Shown here: positions 1-8,560 of the stretch, piece by piece
How the letters are laid out: every line of letters begins with the position of its first letter
Numbering within the stretch: position 1 is the stretch's first letter
Source: JAXLSZ01 sp046330315
GTDB lineage: Bacteria > Actinomycetota > Thermoleophilia > Solirubrobacterales > 70-9
Direction: 5' to 3'
Assembly: GCA_046330315.1 (NCBI GenBank)
Contig: JAXLSZ010000011.1
Location: 62,001 to 126,000 of the forward strand
DNA length: 64,000 nt
Notes under the pieces: generated by a model
The model's input: the letters and a program-made list of their open reading frames with translations, nothing else
What the model was told of the DNA's origin: nothing
Databases searched by the model: none
Translations under genes and position numbers: made by a program

Positions 1-20
1 GGCCTAACCTGTATGGCCCT

Positions 21-368
21 ATGGCGATGATCGACGACGGCGACGCGATCCACTACACGGCGGTCGAGCGGGGCACGCCGGTCTACAGCTCCGACGGCGT
101 CGAGGTCGGCCGGGTCGAGGAGATCCTCGACAACTACCGCGAGCACATCTTCGACGGGATCGTCTTCCGGGACCCGCGGGGAGCGGCGCGCTTCGCCGAC
201 GCGCCCGAGGTCGCCCGCACCGCGACCCGGGGGGTGAGGCTGAACATCGACGCCGAGCGGGCGGCGTCGCTGCCGCCTCCGGAGCCCGGCCAGGGGACCT
301 ACAGGCCGCTGAAGGGCACGGCGGGGCGGATCTCGCGGTTGTTCGGCGGCGGCTGGAAGCGCCAGTAG
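21..368 (+). CDS. PRC-barrel-like small protein
   Basis: A 115-residue cytosolic protein. The opening segment, about residues 15 to 60, has the pattern of a PRC-barrel or DUF2171-like beta domain: a request for a defined variant (GTPVYSSDGVEVGRVEEI) followed by a strand-rich stretch ending in GIVF. The rest is basic and Pro/Gly rich with no recognised motif. Such small domains are found in stress-related and RNA-processing proteins, but nothing here fixes a role. The start is taken at the first in-frame ATG; a second ATG lies two codons downstream and either could be used. Only 20 bases upstream are present, so its promoter and operon are unknown. Confidence 0.65.
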   Translation: MAMIDDGDAIHYTAVERGTPVYSSDGVEVGRVEEILDNYREHIFDGIVFRDPRGAARFADAPEVARTATRGVRLNIDAERAASLPPPEPGQGTYRPLKGTAGRISRLFGGGWKRQ

Positions 369-546
369 AGCCCCGGCGCGGCTGAGTCGACCGGTCCGGC
401 GACCCGGGCGAGAAGCGGACCGTTCCCGACCACCGACCAGCGCGACTCGGCGGATCGTTCCCGGCGGCCTCGGGCGGCTCAACCGGCTTCGCCGACTTCG
501 GGGCGAAGCGGCCGCACCGAGCCACGCTCCGGCCATGCCGCGAAGG

Positions 547-594
547 ACGTGGGACCTCTGAGCATTGGCCACGTATGGTCGAAAGGTCCCACGT
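547..594. repeat. Hairpin-forming inverted repeat, copy 1
   Basis: An 11-bp perfect inverted repeat (ACGTGGGACCT at 547-557, AGGTCCCACGT at 584-594) encloses a 26-nt loop. It belongs to a family with four copies of the same stem near this hydrolase pair and a fifth with the same geometry at 35041. No T-tract follows, so a simple intrinsic terminator is unlikely. Confidence 0.85.
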
Positions 595-617
595 CTGGAG
601 CCGCGGGGCGGTTCCCC

Positions 618-667
618 GACGTGGGACCTCAAATCATCGGCTGGGTATGGTCGAAAGGTCCCACGTC
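618..667. repeat. Hairpin-forming inverted repeat, copy 2
   Basis: The stem is GACGTGGGACCT (618-629) against AGGTCCCACGTC (656-667), 12 bp perfect, with a 26-nt loop. The 3' part of the loop (GTATGGTCGAA) is identical to copy 1, so the two copies are related in both stem and loop. It lies 75 nt before the hydrolase start and would be in its 5' leader if transcription starts upstream. Confidence 0.85.
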
Positions 668-742
668 AGGGTGGGGGCTTGCTTGAGGTGGCGGGAAGGG
701 GGGATCGGATATAGAGTCTCGGTTGTGCAGGGAGGTATCCGC

Positions 743-2869
743 TTGACGGCGATCTGGCGTCGCGCCCGCTGGGCTCTCGCCGGCGCGCTGCTTTTCGGCC
801 TGGCGCTGCCGGGACCCGCAGGCGCGGCGCCGTCGCTGGACCTCTCGCGGGCCGCCTACTGCGACTTCATCGGCCAGCAGCAGGGGTCGATGTGCCTGCT
901 TCCGTTCCCCGACGACTACTACACCGTGCGGGACCCCAAGACCGCGACGGGGCGGCGGATCAACCTGAAGACCCCGGCGATGCCAGCCAACGTCGCCGAC
1001 GTCCACATCGACCCCTCGGCATACGACCTCAACGACGGGTTCAGCCCCGGCCAGCCGATCGTGCTGCGGGTGCCGGGCCTCGACAACCCGGCCGCCCTCG
1101 CCCGGACCGGCGCCGTGCCGATCAACCACCTGGGGCGCTTTCGAGCAAGGAACGCCCCGGTCGTGGTCATTGACGCCAAGACCGGCAAGCGCTGGCCCAT
1201 TTGGGTGGAGATCGACTCCAACGCCTCGACTCCGGGGGGGACGGCCCTGCTGATCCACCCCGCGACCAACTTTGCCGCAAAGCACCGCTACGTCGTCGCT
1301 CTGCGCCACCTGAAGAACTCCTCGGGCAAGACGATCGGGGCGCCCGCGGGCTTCCGCTACTACCGCGACAGGCTGGCCTCCGGGCAGAAGGTCGTCAACC
1401 GCCGCCGGGCCCACTTCGAGTCGATGTTCCGCACCCTGCGCCGCGCCGGGATCGCCCGCTCGAGCCTCTACCTCGCCTGGGACTTCACCGTCGCCAGCGA
1501 CATCAACATCGCCGGCCGCATGCTCCACATCCGCAACGACGCCTTCGCCCAGCTCGGCGATGCCGATCTCTCCGACGGCAGGGTGGAGGGCACGGCGCCG
1601 AGCTTCACGGTGACGACGGTCGACGTCGATCCCAAGCCCGGCGTCGCGAGACGTGTCCGGGGCACCTTCGAGGTGCCCTGCTACCTGCACCCCAACTGCG
1701 CCCCGGGCGGGCGCTTCCAGCTCAACTCGAAGGGAATGCCGACCCGCAACGGCACCTGGACGGCGAACTTCGACTGCGTGATCCCGCACTCGGCGACCGA
1801 CGACTTCGGCGCCGCGCCCGGAAGGCCGGCGGTCTACGGCCACGGGCTGTTCGGCAGCGCCGGCGAGGTCTACGGCGCCGACATCCAGCACGAGCTGGCC
1901 CAGCACTACGACTTCGTCCTCTGCGCCACCGACGAGATCGGGATGTCCAGCTCCGACGTGGTCAACACCGCCGGCCACATCCTTCCCGACCTCTCGAACT
2001 GGCCCGAGCTCGCGGACCGCCTCCAGCAGGGCCTGTTGAACGAGCTCTTCCTGGGCCGCCTGATGGACACCACCGCAGCTCAGGGCGGGTTCCTGAGCGA
2101 CGTTCACTTCCACGCCGACGACGCGACGCTCGCCAGCCCCGGCGTCATCGATCCCTCGCGCCTCTACTACAACGGGTCGAGCCAGGGCGGGATCATGGGC
2201 GGGGCGCTGACCGCGGTTTCGCCGGACTTCATCAGGGCGGCGCTGAACGTCGGCGCGATGAACTACTCGGTGCTGCTCTCGCGCTCGGTGGACTACGACG
2301 AGTTCATCCCGTTCGTCGAGGCCGCCTACCCCGACGACCTCTCCCACCCGCTGTTCCAGTCGCTGATCCAGATGCTCTGGGATCGCGGCGAGCCGAACGG
2401 CTACGCGCACCGGATGACCTCCGACCCGCTGCCCGGCACCCCCGCCCACAAGGTCCTGCTGAGCGTTGCGCTGGGCGATCACCAGGTGACCAACTTCCAG
2501 TCCGACGTCGAGGCAAGGACGATCGGCGCCCGCACCCACCGGCCGGCCCTCTACCCGGGCCGCTGGCCCCACACCGACGTTCTCTGGAACGTGCCGGCGA
2601 TCGCCTCCTACCCCTACGACGGCTCGGCTGTGGTCTATTTCGACATCGGCCCCGAGCGTGCCAACCCCTCGCCGCCGCCGACCTCGATCGGCGTCCCGCC
2701 GCCCCCCTGGATCAACGCTCCGAACCGCGCCGGGGAGGACCCCCACGGCGCGCCACGCGGCGCGCCAACAGGGCTGCACATGATCTCCGACTTCCTGGCT
2801 CCCCACGGGGCGGTGACCGACGTCTGCGGTCAGGCTCCCTGCTACTCGGGGGGTTTCACGGGCCCGTGA
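743..2869 (+). CDS. Secreted alpha/beta-hydrolase-like protein A
   Basis: A 708-residue exported protein. The start chosen is TTG 743 because GGAGGT lies 6 nt upstream at 731-736 and it gives a clean signal peptide (basic RRARW, a hydrophobic run, then GPAGAA). Cysteine-rich region and the segment PFPDDYYTV about residues 45-55 recall the N-terminal part of bacterial extracellular lipases of the Pla-1/cef type. The pattern GSSQG with Ser480 fits the GxSxG nucleophile elbow of alpha/beta hydrolases. Substrate is unknown; an esterase or lipase acting outside the membrane is the reasonable guess. The next gene is a paralogue of the same architecture, so this is a tandem duplication. Hairpin repeats lie immediately upstream. 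Confidence 0.75.
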   Translation: MTAIWRRARWALAGALLFGLALPGPAGAAPSLDLSRAAYCDFIGQQQGSMCLLPFPDDYYTVRDPKTATGRRINLKTPAMPANVADVHIDPSAYDLNDGFSPGQPIVLRVPGLDNPAALARTGAVPINHLGRFRARNAPVVVIDAKTGKRWPIWVEIDSNASTPGGTALLIHPATNFAAKHRYVVALRHLKNSSGKTIGAPAGFRYYRDRLASGQKVVNRRRAHFESMFRTLRRAGIARSSLYLAWDFTVASDINIAGRMLHIRNDAFAQLGDADLSDGRVEGTAPSFTVTTVDVDPKPGVARRVRGTFEVPCYLHPNCAPGGRFQLNSKGMPTRNGTWTANFDCVIPHSATDDFGAAPGRPAVYGHGLFGSAGEVYGADIQHELAQHYDFVLCATDEIGMSSSDVVNTAGHILPDLSNWPELADRLQQGLLNELFLGRLMDTTAAQGGFLSDVHFHADDATLASPGVIDPSRLYYNGSSQGGIMGGALTAVSPDFIRAALNVGAMNYSVLLSRSVDYDEFIPFVEAAYPDDLSHPLFQSLIQMLWDRGEPNGYAHRMTSDPLPGTPAHKVLLSVALGDHQVTNFQSDVEARTIGARTHRPALYPGRWPHTDVLWNVPAIASYPYDGSAVVYFDIGPERANPSPPPTSIGVPPPPWINAPNRAGEDPHGAPRGAPTGLHMISDFLAPHGAVTDVCGQAPCYSGGFTGP

Positions 2870-2954
2870 GGGAAAGACGTCACGACCCAGCAGCCCGGCG
2901 AGTGGTAGGTTGGCCCCGAATCTCAGTGCGGGGCCGCAGAGAGCAGGAGGGAAG

Positions 2955-5531
2955 ATGACTTCAGGGCATCGCGGGGCGATCGTCCCGGTTCTTGCCGCCG
3001 CGGCGCTTGCCCTGGCGGCGCTGCTGCTGCCCGCAGCCGCCGGAGCGGGGGGGAAGCCCGCACCGGCCAGATTGCACGTCAAGGTCAAGACCGACTCCCA
3101 GAAGGCGCTGACCCGGGACGGGAACCTCGATCTCACCGTCACCTCCGACCGCTCCGGCGCCGTGAAGGTGGGTGCCTTCGCGACCCAGGGCGGCAGGCGC
3201 AGCGGCATCGCCAAGGCCCGGACGGTCGGCCTGCGGGCCGGCATCCCCAAGCCCCTGACCCTGAAGCTGACGCAGACGGGGCGTTCCCTGGTGGCGAGCT
3301 GCATCTCCACCAGGCTGACCGCCACGGCGCGCGCCAAGGGGCGGGGCGGGGGCTCGGTCGCCGGCGCGGCGCAGATGCGCCGCGACCCCGCGCAGTGCAA
3401 CGGCAAGCGCCCGGTCGGCGTGGACATCGCCGACGCAGCCAAGTGCGACCCGATCGCCCCGCTGGACTCCGGGGAGTGCCTGTTTCCCTACCCCAACGAT
3501 TACTACACGGTTTCCTCGAGCAAGACCGACACCGGCAAGCGGCTGGCGATCGCGCCCGACGCGACCCCGGCGAACACCAGCGACGTCCACGTGAACCCCT
3601 CGGAGATCAACACCAGCGACGGCTTCAGCCCGGGGGCCCCGGTGGTGGCTCACGTCCCGGGCATGGACACCCCGCAGGCCTTCGCCAACACGGGCGCCGT
3701 GCCGATCACCGAGATGAGCAAGAGCTTCGACCCGAACCAGCCGGTCGTCGTGATCGACGCCTCCACGGGGGATCGGCAGCTGATCTGGACCGAACTCGAC
3801 TCCAACGCCTCGACCCCGGCGGACACCGACCTGCTGATCCACTGGGGGCGCAACCTCCTCGACGGCCACCGCTACGTCGTCGCCCTGCGCAACCTCAAGA
3901 ACGGCGCCGGCAAGACGATCCCGGCGCCCCCGGGCTTCCGCCTGTACCGCGACCGGATCCCGACCGCGTTCCCGGTGATCGAGAAGCGCCGCGCCCACAT
4001 GGAGAACGTCTTCGCAAAGCTGAAGGCGGCGGGGATCGGGCGCTCGGGCCTCTACATGGCCTGGGACTTCACGGTGGCGAGCACCCGCAACCTCAGTGAG
4101 CGGATGCTTCACATCCGCGACGACGCGCTCGCCCAGCTCGGGGACACGACGCCCGGCGACGGGATCATCCAGGGCGACGCTCCGCACTACACGATCACCG
4201 ACGTGAAGACGGTCGGCGACCCGGTCAACCCCCTGACCGGGAGTCACGCCACCGAGAACGTGCGCGAGGTGACCGGGACATTCGACGTGCCCTGCTACAT
4301 CCACCCCGATTGCGAGGCCGCCAGCGCCGGGCGCTTCTCCCCGGATGCCAACGGCCTGCCCACGCAGGCGACCGGCGCGGGCAGCGTTTACCACGCGCGC
4401 TTCACCTGCAACATCCCGCAGTCGGCGGTCACTCCGACCTTGGGCGGGGACCCCGGCGACTACACGCTCGTCTCAGCCGACCGGCCCTCGATGTACGGGC
4501 ACGGGCTGTTTGGCGACTACGGCGAGGTCCACACGAAGAACGTCCGCCAGCTCGGCAACGACCACAACGTGATCACCTGCGCGACGGACTGGATCGGGAT
4601 GTACGAGGACGACGTCGGCCCCGAGGCTGTCCCGGCGTTGCTCGACATGTCCAAGTTCCCGCCCCTGCCCGACCGCCTCCAGCAGGGCTTCCTCGACTTC
4701 ATCTACCTCGGGCGCCTGCTGGCCAACCCCGACGGGCTGGCCGACGACCCGGCCTTCGAGTTCGACGGCGGCTCGGCGCTGGCCACCGACAAGGGGCTCT
4801 TCTACTACGGGAACAGCCAGGGCGGGATCGCCGGCGGGGCGCTGACCGCGGTCGAGCCCGACATCACCCGCACCGTCCTCTACGTGCCGGGAATGAACTA
4901 CTCGACGCTGCTCACCCGCAGCGTCGACTTCGACGACTACGCGCTGGTCCTCTACCCGTCCTACCCGGACGAGGGGGCGCGCCCGCTGCTGCTGAGCCTG
5001 ATCCAGTCGATGTGGGACCGCGGCGAGCCCGACGGCTACGCCAACCACATGACCAGCGACCCGCTGCCCAACACGCCGGCGCACCACGTGCTGATCGACA
5101 TGGCCTACGGCGACCACCAGGTGGCAAACGTGCAGACGGAGGTCGAGGCGCGCACGATCGGCGCCCCGCTGCGCGGGCCCGCCCTGGATTCCTTCCGGCT
5201 GCCGACCGGATTCGTCGAGCCCTACTACGACATCCCGGCCCTCGGCGACCTCTCCGGTCCGGCGGCCGACGGCAACGCGCTCTTCGTCTGGGACATCGGG
5301 CCCAAGCGGGAGGTGCTCGGGACCACCTACGGCACCGATCCGGCGCCGATCACCAACACGTCGCCCGACGACTCCTTCGGTGTGGACCCTCACGACACGG
5401 TGATCGACGAGACGCCGATCGTGCGGGCACAGATCGCCGAGTTCCTGAAGGTGGGGGGGAAGGTCGTCGATCCGTGCGGGCCGATGGCCTGCTACGCGGC
5501 CGGCTGGACCGGGCCGCCGCCTGGTCCCTGA
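2955..5531 (+). CDS. Secreted alpha/beta-hydrolase-like protein B
   Basis: An 858-residue paralogue of the preceding protein. ATG 2955 is used because AGGAGG at 2945-2950 precedes it and a signal peptide follows directly. Compared with protein A it has about 130 extra residues between the signal peptide and the shared region (around residues 30-160, a beta-rich Lys/Arg/Thr segment, perhaps a wall-binding or Ig-like domain). The shared region begins near the FPYPNDYYTV segment. The putative nucleophile is Ser621 in GNSQG. The 85-nt gap to gene A and the same orientation suggest co-transcription. The C-terminal CGPMACYAAGW repeats a Cys-Cys pattern also at the end of A, perhaps a disulfide. Function beyond hydrolase-like is not shown by sequence. 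Confidence 0.75.
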   Translation: MTSGHRGAIVPVLAAAALALAALLLPAAAGAGGKPAPARLHVKVKTDSQKALTRDGNLDLTVTSDRSGAVKVGAFATQGGRRSGIAKARTVGLRAGIPKPLTLKLTQTGRSLVASCISTRLTATARAKGRGGGSVAGAAQMRRDPAQCNGKRPVGVDIADAAKCDPIAPLDSGECLFPYPNDYYTVSSSKTDTGKRLAIAPDATPANTSDVHVNPSEINTSDGFSPGAPVVAHVPGMDTPQAFANTGAVPITEMSKSFDPNQPVVVIDASTGDRQLIWTELDSNASTPADTDLLIHWGRNLLDGHRYVVALRNLKNGAGKTIPAPPGFRLYRDRIPTAFPVIEKRRAHMENVFAKLKAAGIGRSGLYMAWDFTVASTRNLSERMLHIRDDALAQLGDTTPGDGIIQGDAPHYTITDVKTVGDPVNPLTGSHATENVREVTGTFDVPCYIHPDCEAASAGRFSPDANGLPTQATGAGSVYHARFTCNIPQSAVTPTLGGDPGDYTLVSADRPSMYGHGLFGDYGEVHTKNVRQLGNDHNVITCATDWIGMYEDDVGPEAVPALLDMSKFPPLPDRLQQGFLDFIYLGRLLANPDGLADDPAFEFDGGSALATDKGLFYYGNSQGGIAGGALTAVEPDITRTVLYVPGMNYSTLLTRSVDFDDYALVLYPSYPDEGARPLLLSLIQSMWDRGEPDGYANHMTSDPLPNTPAHHVLIDMAYGDHQVANVQTEVEARTIGAPLRGPALDSFRLPTGFVEPYYDIPALGDLSGPAADGNALFVWDIGPKREVLGTTYGTDPAPITNTSPDDSFGVDPHDTVIDETPIVRAQIAEFLKVGGKVVDPCGPMACYAAGWTGPPPGP

Positions 5532-5546
5532 GCTGACGCACGCTGG

Positions 5547-5604
5547 CCCGGCGCGGCGTGCGGACCGCCGACCCGGCGTGGCGTGCGGCCCGCCGGCCCG
5601 GCGG
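5547..5604. repeat. 25-bp tandem repeat, 2.3 copies
   Basis: Units at 5547-5571 and 5572-5596 differ at two positions (CCCGGCGCGGCGTGCGGACC versus the second copy), and a third partial copy follows. It lies just after the stop of hydrolase B. Confidence 0.75.
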
Positions 5605-5782
5605 TTATGTAGACCTGCCTGGGCGGGGTCGCCTGCCGGCCGGAGGGCGACTGCGGGAATCCGCCCGACCGATGCCGCACCGACTCCGGTGCCCGAACGG
5701 CGCACGACCACCCGCGTGGCGGTGCACCGACGCCGCGTCCAGCCACGCACGCCGAGCCCGCCGCGCTCCGCGACCATCTGGG

Positions 5783-5825
5783 GTGGGACCTCAAATCACT
5801 GGATGGCAGCGAATAGAGGTCCCAC
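5783..5825. repeat. Hairpin-forming inverted repeat, copy 3
   Basis: GTGGGACCTC at 5783-5792 pairs with GAGGTCCCAC at 5816-5825 around a 23-nt loop. The loop begins AAATCA as in copy 2, showing common descent with the upstream elements. Confidence 0.85.
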
Positions 5826-5853
5826 GTCCGGGAGGCGGGGCGCAAACCGCGGG

Positions 5854-5913
5854 GTGGGACCTCTGGGCCCTGACCATCGAGGATTAGAGGTCCCACGTCT
5901 AGAGGTCCCACGT
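5854..5913. repeat. Hairpin-forming inverted repeat, copy 4, with duplicated arm
   Basis: GTGGGACCTCT at 5854-5864 pairs with AGAGGTCCCAC at 5886-5896 around a 21-nt loop. The right arm is then repeated at 5901-5913 (AGAGGTCCCACGT), giving a 15-nt tandem duplication and the choice of two alternative hairpins. Confidence 0.85.
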
Positions 5914-6035
5914 GTCGGCCCGTGTTCGGGCGGGTCTTTATAGGCTCATTCGCTCGGGTTTACATAACCGACGTTCTAGTGCGTTGACGGAGGAGCCGGG
6001 AGGCCGGGTCCCGCCCAGGGGCAGGCGCCGCCTTG

Positions 6036-6131
6036 CCCCGCCACCCGGCTTCGCGAGGGAAACCGCGCCCCGCCACCCGGCTTCGCGAGGGGAACCGCGC
6101 CCCGCCACCCGGCTTCGCGAGGGGAACCGCC
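6036..6131. repeat. 32-bp tandem repeat, 3 copies plus a degenerate fourth
   Basis: Units at 6036-6067, 6068-6099 and 6100-6131 are almost identical; the shared core is CACCCGGCTTCGCGAGGG. A diverged fourth copy follows at about 6145-6170, ending next to the start of the GroES-like gene. There are no unique spacers, so it is not a CRISPR array. Confidence 0.85.
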
Positions 6132-6181
6132 GTTGCGCTTGCCCCGCCGCCTGGGCTTTGCGAGGGTATCCTCAACCGGCG

Positions 6182-6541
6182 ATGGGAGTTCCGTCGAAAC
6201 CAGAGCCCCTGGAAACGGTGCGCCACCGGCTGCGCCCGCTCTTCGACCAGGTCGTCGTCAAGGAGCTCGACCAGGACAGGATGCGCCGCTCCGGCCTGGT
6301 GGTCCCCCCCGGCAGCCACGATCCCCCACCCGAGCAGGGGATCGTGCTCGCCGTCGGCCCGGGCCTTGACTGGTGGGAGCAGGCGGGGGTCGAGATGCCG
6401 GTCGGTCCCGGCGATCACGTCGTGTTCCCCGCCGCGGCCGGCGTCTGGGTCGAGATCGACGAGGAGCGCCTGCTGGTCTGCCGGGTCGGGCAGATCCTCG
6501 GCGTTCTGGAGTCCCTGGAGACCGCGGAGTTCGGGGGCTGA
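6182..6541 (+). CDS. GroES-like (Cpn10-fold) protein
   Basis: A 119-residue protein matching the co-chaperonin GroES family: LRPLFDQVVVKEL near residue 15 is the first strand, SGLVVPPG replaces the mobile loop, and GIVLAVGPG is the conserved Gly-rich turn. No GroEL gene is next to it. The canonical mobile-loop tripeptide that contacts GroEL (I-V/M-L followed by P) appears only loosely as LVVP, so binding to a chaperonin is not certain and the protein may be a specialised paralogue. ATG 6182 is preferred because the frame upstream is made of the tandem repeat. It is 45 nt from the diguanylate cyclase and may be co-transcribed with it. Confidence 0.75.
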   Translation: MGVPSKPEPLETVRHRLRPLFDQVVVKELDQDRMRRSGLVVPPGSHDPPPEQGIVLAVGPGLDWWEQAGVEMPVGPGDHVVFPAAAGVWVEIDEERLLVCRVGQILGVLESLETAEFGG

Positions 6542-6586
6542 ACGCCTCGCGGCAGCCCGCACTCAAGCCCCGGGAGACCTGGACCG

Positions 6587-7870
6587 ATGATTGATATCGG
6601 CATGCTTCGCTCTCCGACCGGTTCCAACGAGGACGGAAACGCCCAGGCGATCGCGCTCTCGGCGATCGAATCGCTGCCCGGCGTCGCCCTGGTCGCCTTC
6701 GATCGCGAGATGCGCTACGTGCTGGTCACCGGCCAGGCCTTCTCCGATCGCGACTGGGACCCGGCGCGGCTGCGGGGCAGGCGGGCCGACGAGGTGCTGC
6801 CGGAGGCCGTCTGGCGCGACCACGCACCCCACTACCGGGCGGCGCTCGCCGGGGAGTCCAGCTCCGTCGAGCTCCGCTCGCCCGACGGCAGCGGCCTCTT
6901 CCAGCTCGAGGTCAATCCCTGGCGGGACGAGTCCGGGGCCGTGATCGGAGGGATCGCGGTGGCCCGGGACGTGACCACGCGGCGGCGGATGGAGAGCGAG
7001 CTGCGCGAGTCCCAGGAGCATTTCGAGCTTGCCTTCGAGGGGGCGCCGATCGGGATGGCGCTGATCGGCCTCGACGGGAGCTGGCTGAAGTTCAACCGCA
7101 GGGTGCTCGACATCACCGGATACTCGGCCGAGGAGCTCTCGACCAAGACCTTCCAGGACATCACCCACCCCGACGACCTCGAGGCCGACCTCGAGCACAT
7201 CCGGGAGCTGCTCGACGGCGAGATCGACCGCTACCAGATGGAGAAGCGCTACTACCGCGCCGACGGCTCGATCGTCTGGATCATGCTCTCCGTCTCGCTG
7301 GTGCACGACGCCGAGGGCGAGCCGGTCCACTTCATCTCCCAGATCGAGGACATCACCGAGCGCCGCAAGATGGAGGACCGGCTGCGCTGGCTCGCCGACC
7401 ACGACCCGCTGACCGGCGTGCGGAGCCGCCGGCTGCTCGAGGAGGACCTCTTCGTCCAGGTCTCCCGCTGCCAGCGCTACGGGGAGCGCGCCGCGCTGCT
7501 GATGATCGACCTCGACGACTTCAAGGGGATCAACGACACCCATGGTCACAAGGCCGGCGACGACACCCTGAAATCGGTCGCGATCGCGATCGCCGACCGG
7601 GTCCGCGGCACCGACAGCGTCGCTCGGCTGGGGGGCGACGAGTTCGCCGTGCTGATGCCCCACGTCGTCCGCCACGACGCCGAGGCGCTCGTCGGGCAGC
7701 TCGAGGCGACCATCGCCGCCTGCGAGATACCCGCCGGCGGCGCCGTCATCCGGCCCTCGGCGAGCATCGGCTACGCGCTGATCGACGAGCTGACCGCCAG
7801 CGACGAGTCGGTCCTGATCGAGGCCGACCGCTCCATGTACGCCGCCAAGGAGCGGCGCGGGCGCTCCTAG
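6587..7870 (+). CDS. PAS-PAS-GGDEF diguanylate cyclase
   Basis: A 427-residue soluble protein predicted to make c-di-GMP from two GTP. Two PAS sensor domains occupy about residues 18-135 and 140-265 (the second with the typical GYSAEEL and DITERRKME edges), and the GGDEF domain follows. The catalytic motif is intact (GGDEF at 349-353). RGTD at 340-343 forms a standard RxxD inhibitory site five residues before it, so product inhibition is expected. No membrane segment is present, so the signal is probably cytosolic (redox, heme, flavin or small molecule). The stop codon shares the palindrome CTAG with the stop of the convergent next gene. An RsiG-like c-di-GMP target lies at 32.3 kb. Confidence 0.92.
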   Translation: MIDIGMLRSPTGSNEDGNAQAIALSAIESLPGVALVAFDREMRYVLVTGQAFSDRDWDPARLRGRRADEVLPEAVWRDHAPHYRAALAGESSSVELRSPDGSGLFQLEVNPWRDESGAVIGGIAVARDVTTRRRMESELRESQEHFELAFEGAPIGMALIGLDGSWLKFNRRVLDITGYSAEELSTKTFQDITHPDDLEADLEHIRELLDGEIDRYQMEKRYYRADGSIVWIMLSVSLVHDAEGEPVHFISQIEDITERRKMEDRLRWLADHDPLTGVRSRRLLEEDLFVQVSRCQRYGERAALLMIDLDDFKGINDTHGHKAGDDTLKSVAIAIADRVRGTDSVARLGGDEFAVLMPHVVRHDAEALVGQLEATIAACEIPAGGAVIRPSASIGYALIDELTASDESVLIEADRSMYAAKERRGRS

Positions 7871-8514
7871 CCGCCCAGCCCCCCGAGGACCGCGAACGGG
7901 TTCGGCGGTGCCTCGTGGCGGGCCGCCTGGAAGGTCCCCTCGACCTTCACGTCACTGTCCTCGGGCGCCTCCTCTCGGAGCCGCTCGGCCAGCGCCTCGG
8001 CGCCGTCCTCGTCGATCGCGCCCACCACCAGGTACTTCCAGCGCCGCACGTTCTGCAGGCCCTCGGCGTCGAGGCGCCGGGAGAGCGCGACCGCATCGTG
8101 GTGGCTCGGCAGGTCGACCCGCACCTCCCACTCCGGGTAGCCGTGCTCGACCGCCTCGCTGCGCTCCTCGGCGATCAGCTCCTCGTGCTCCTCGGCCTCC
8201 CCGGCGGGCGAGGCGGGCAGAGGCTTGTCGGGGTCCTCCCAGGCGAGCGCGTCCGGATGCCAGCGCTCGACCGCGAGCCGGACGTCCCAGCCGTACTTGC
8301 CGGCCTCGTCGCGGACCATCTTCTCGGCCTTCTCGGCCTGCTCGCGGTCGGCGGCGTAAAGGAAGACGTTGGGCCCGTCGTGGGTGACGATCACCCGATC
8401 GCCGAAGGAGTCCTTGAGGTCGTGCTCGATCTCGCCCGCATCGAGGTCCTCGGCGAGGCCGTGGGCCAGACCGTGCTCCTCGAGCTCGATGGTGAGTCTC
8501 CAGTCGTCGTTCAT
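7867..8514 (-). CDS. Hypothetical acidic protein, two similar halves
   Basis: A 215-residue, strongly acidic cytosolic protein with no recognised family. It seems to contain two alpha/beta repeats with alternating strand and helix: residues 30-90 (VIVTHDGPNVFLYAADREQA) and 125-195 (a strand, a long helix and the strand KYLVVGAI), which resembles an ACT or SPOR-like ferredoxin fold used for small-molecule binding. That is only a fold guess. It ends on the same CTAG as the convergent diguanylate cyclase and is transcribed away from the LOG gene; the 46-nt gap between the starts must hold both promoters. Confidence 0.7.
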   Translation of the reverse strand: MNDDWRLTIELEEHGLAHGLAEDLDAGEIEHDLKDSFGDRVIVTHDGPNVFLYAADREQAEKAEKMVRDEAGKYGWDVRLAVERWHPDALAWEDPDKPLPASPAGEAEEHEELIAEERSEAVEHGYPEWEVRVDLPSHHDAVALSRRLDAEGLQNVRRWKYLVVGAIDEDGAEALAERLREEAPEDSDVKVEGTFQAARHEAPPNPFAVLGGLGG

Positions 8515-8560
8515 CAGGGAGGAACCCTACCCTGCCGAGTCCATAGTCTGTCCGGACCCG

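Larger units (their letters stand above)
369..742. other. Intergenic region, 374 nt, with two hairpins
   Basis: No gene is supported here. The right half holds two long inverted repeats (listed separately) directly upstream of the first secreted hydrolase. An open frame runs through the region into the hydrolase but its start has no ribosome binding site, so it is treated as non-coding leader. Confidence 0.6.
5532..6181. other. Intergenic region, 650 nt, repeat-rich
   Basis: No gene is supported. From left to right it contains a 25-bp tandem repeat, two hairpin elements of the GTGGGACCT family, a short AT-richer patch at 5937-5965 that is the best place for a promoter of the GroES-like gene, and a 32-bp tandem repeat. 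Short open frames here consist of translated repeats and are rejected. Confidence 0.6.

Noticed and set aside
575..742. An N-terminal extension of hydrolase A from GTG/ATG codons inside the hairpins
   Set aside because: The extension reads through the inverted repeats, lacks a ribosome binding site, and would place the signal peptide 57 residues inside the protein.
629..3442. A 937-codon open frame on the minus strand over the first hydrolase
   Set aside because: It is antisense to a gene with signal peptide and ribosome binding site, and its translation is Arg/Gly/Val-rich with no domain. Such shadows arise from the very high GC content.
6036..6170. Possible CRISPR array
   Set aside because: The units are contiguous with no unique spacers, and no cas genes are nearby. 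It is a simple tandem repeat. The same applies to the arrays at 19351, 21228 and 63349.
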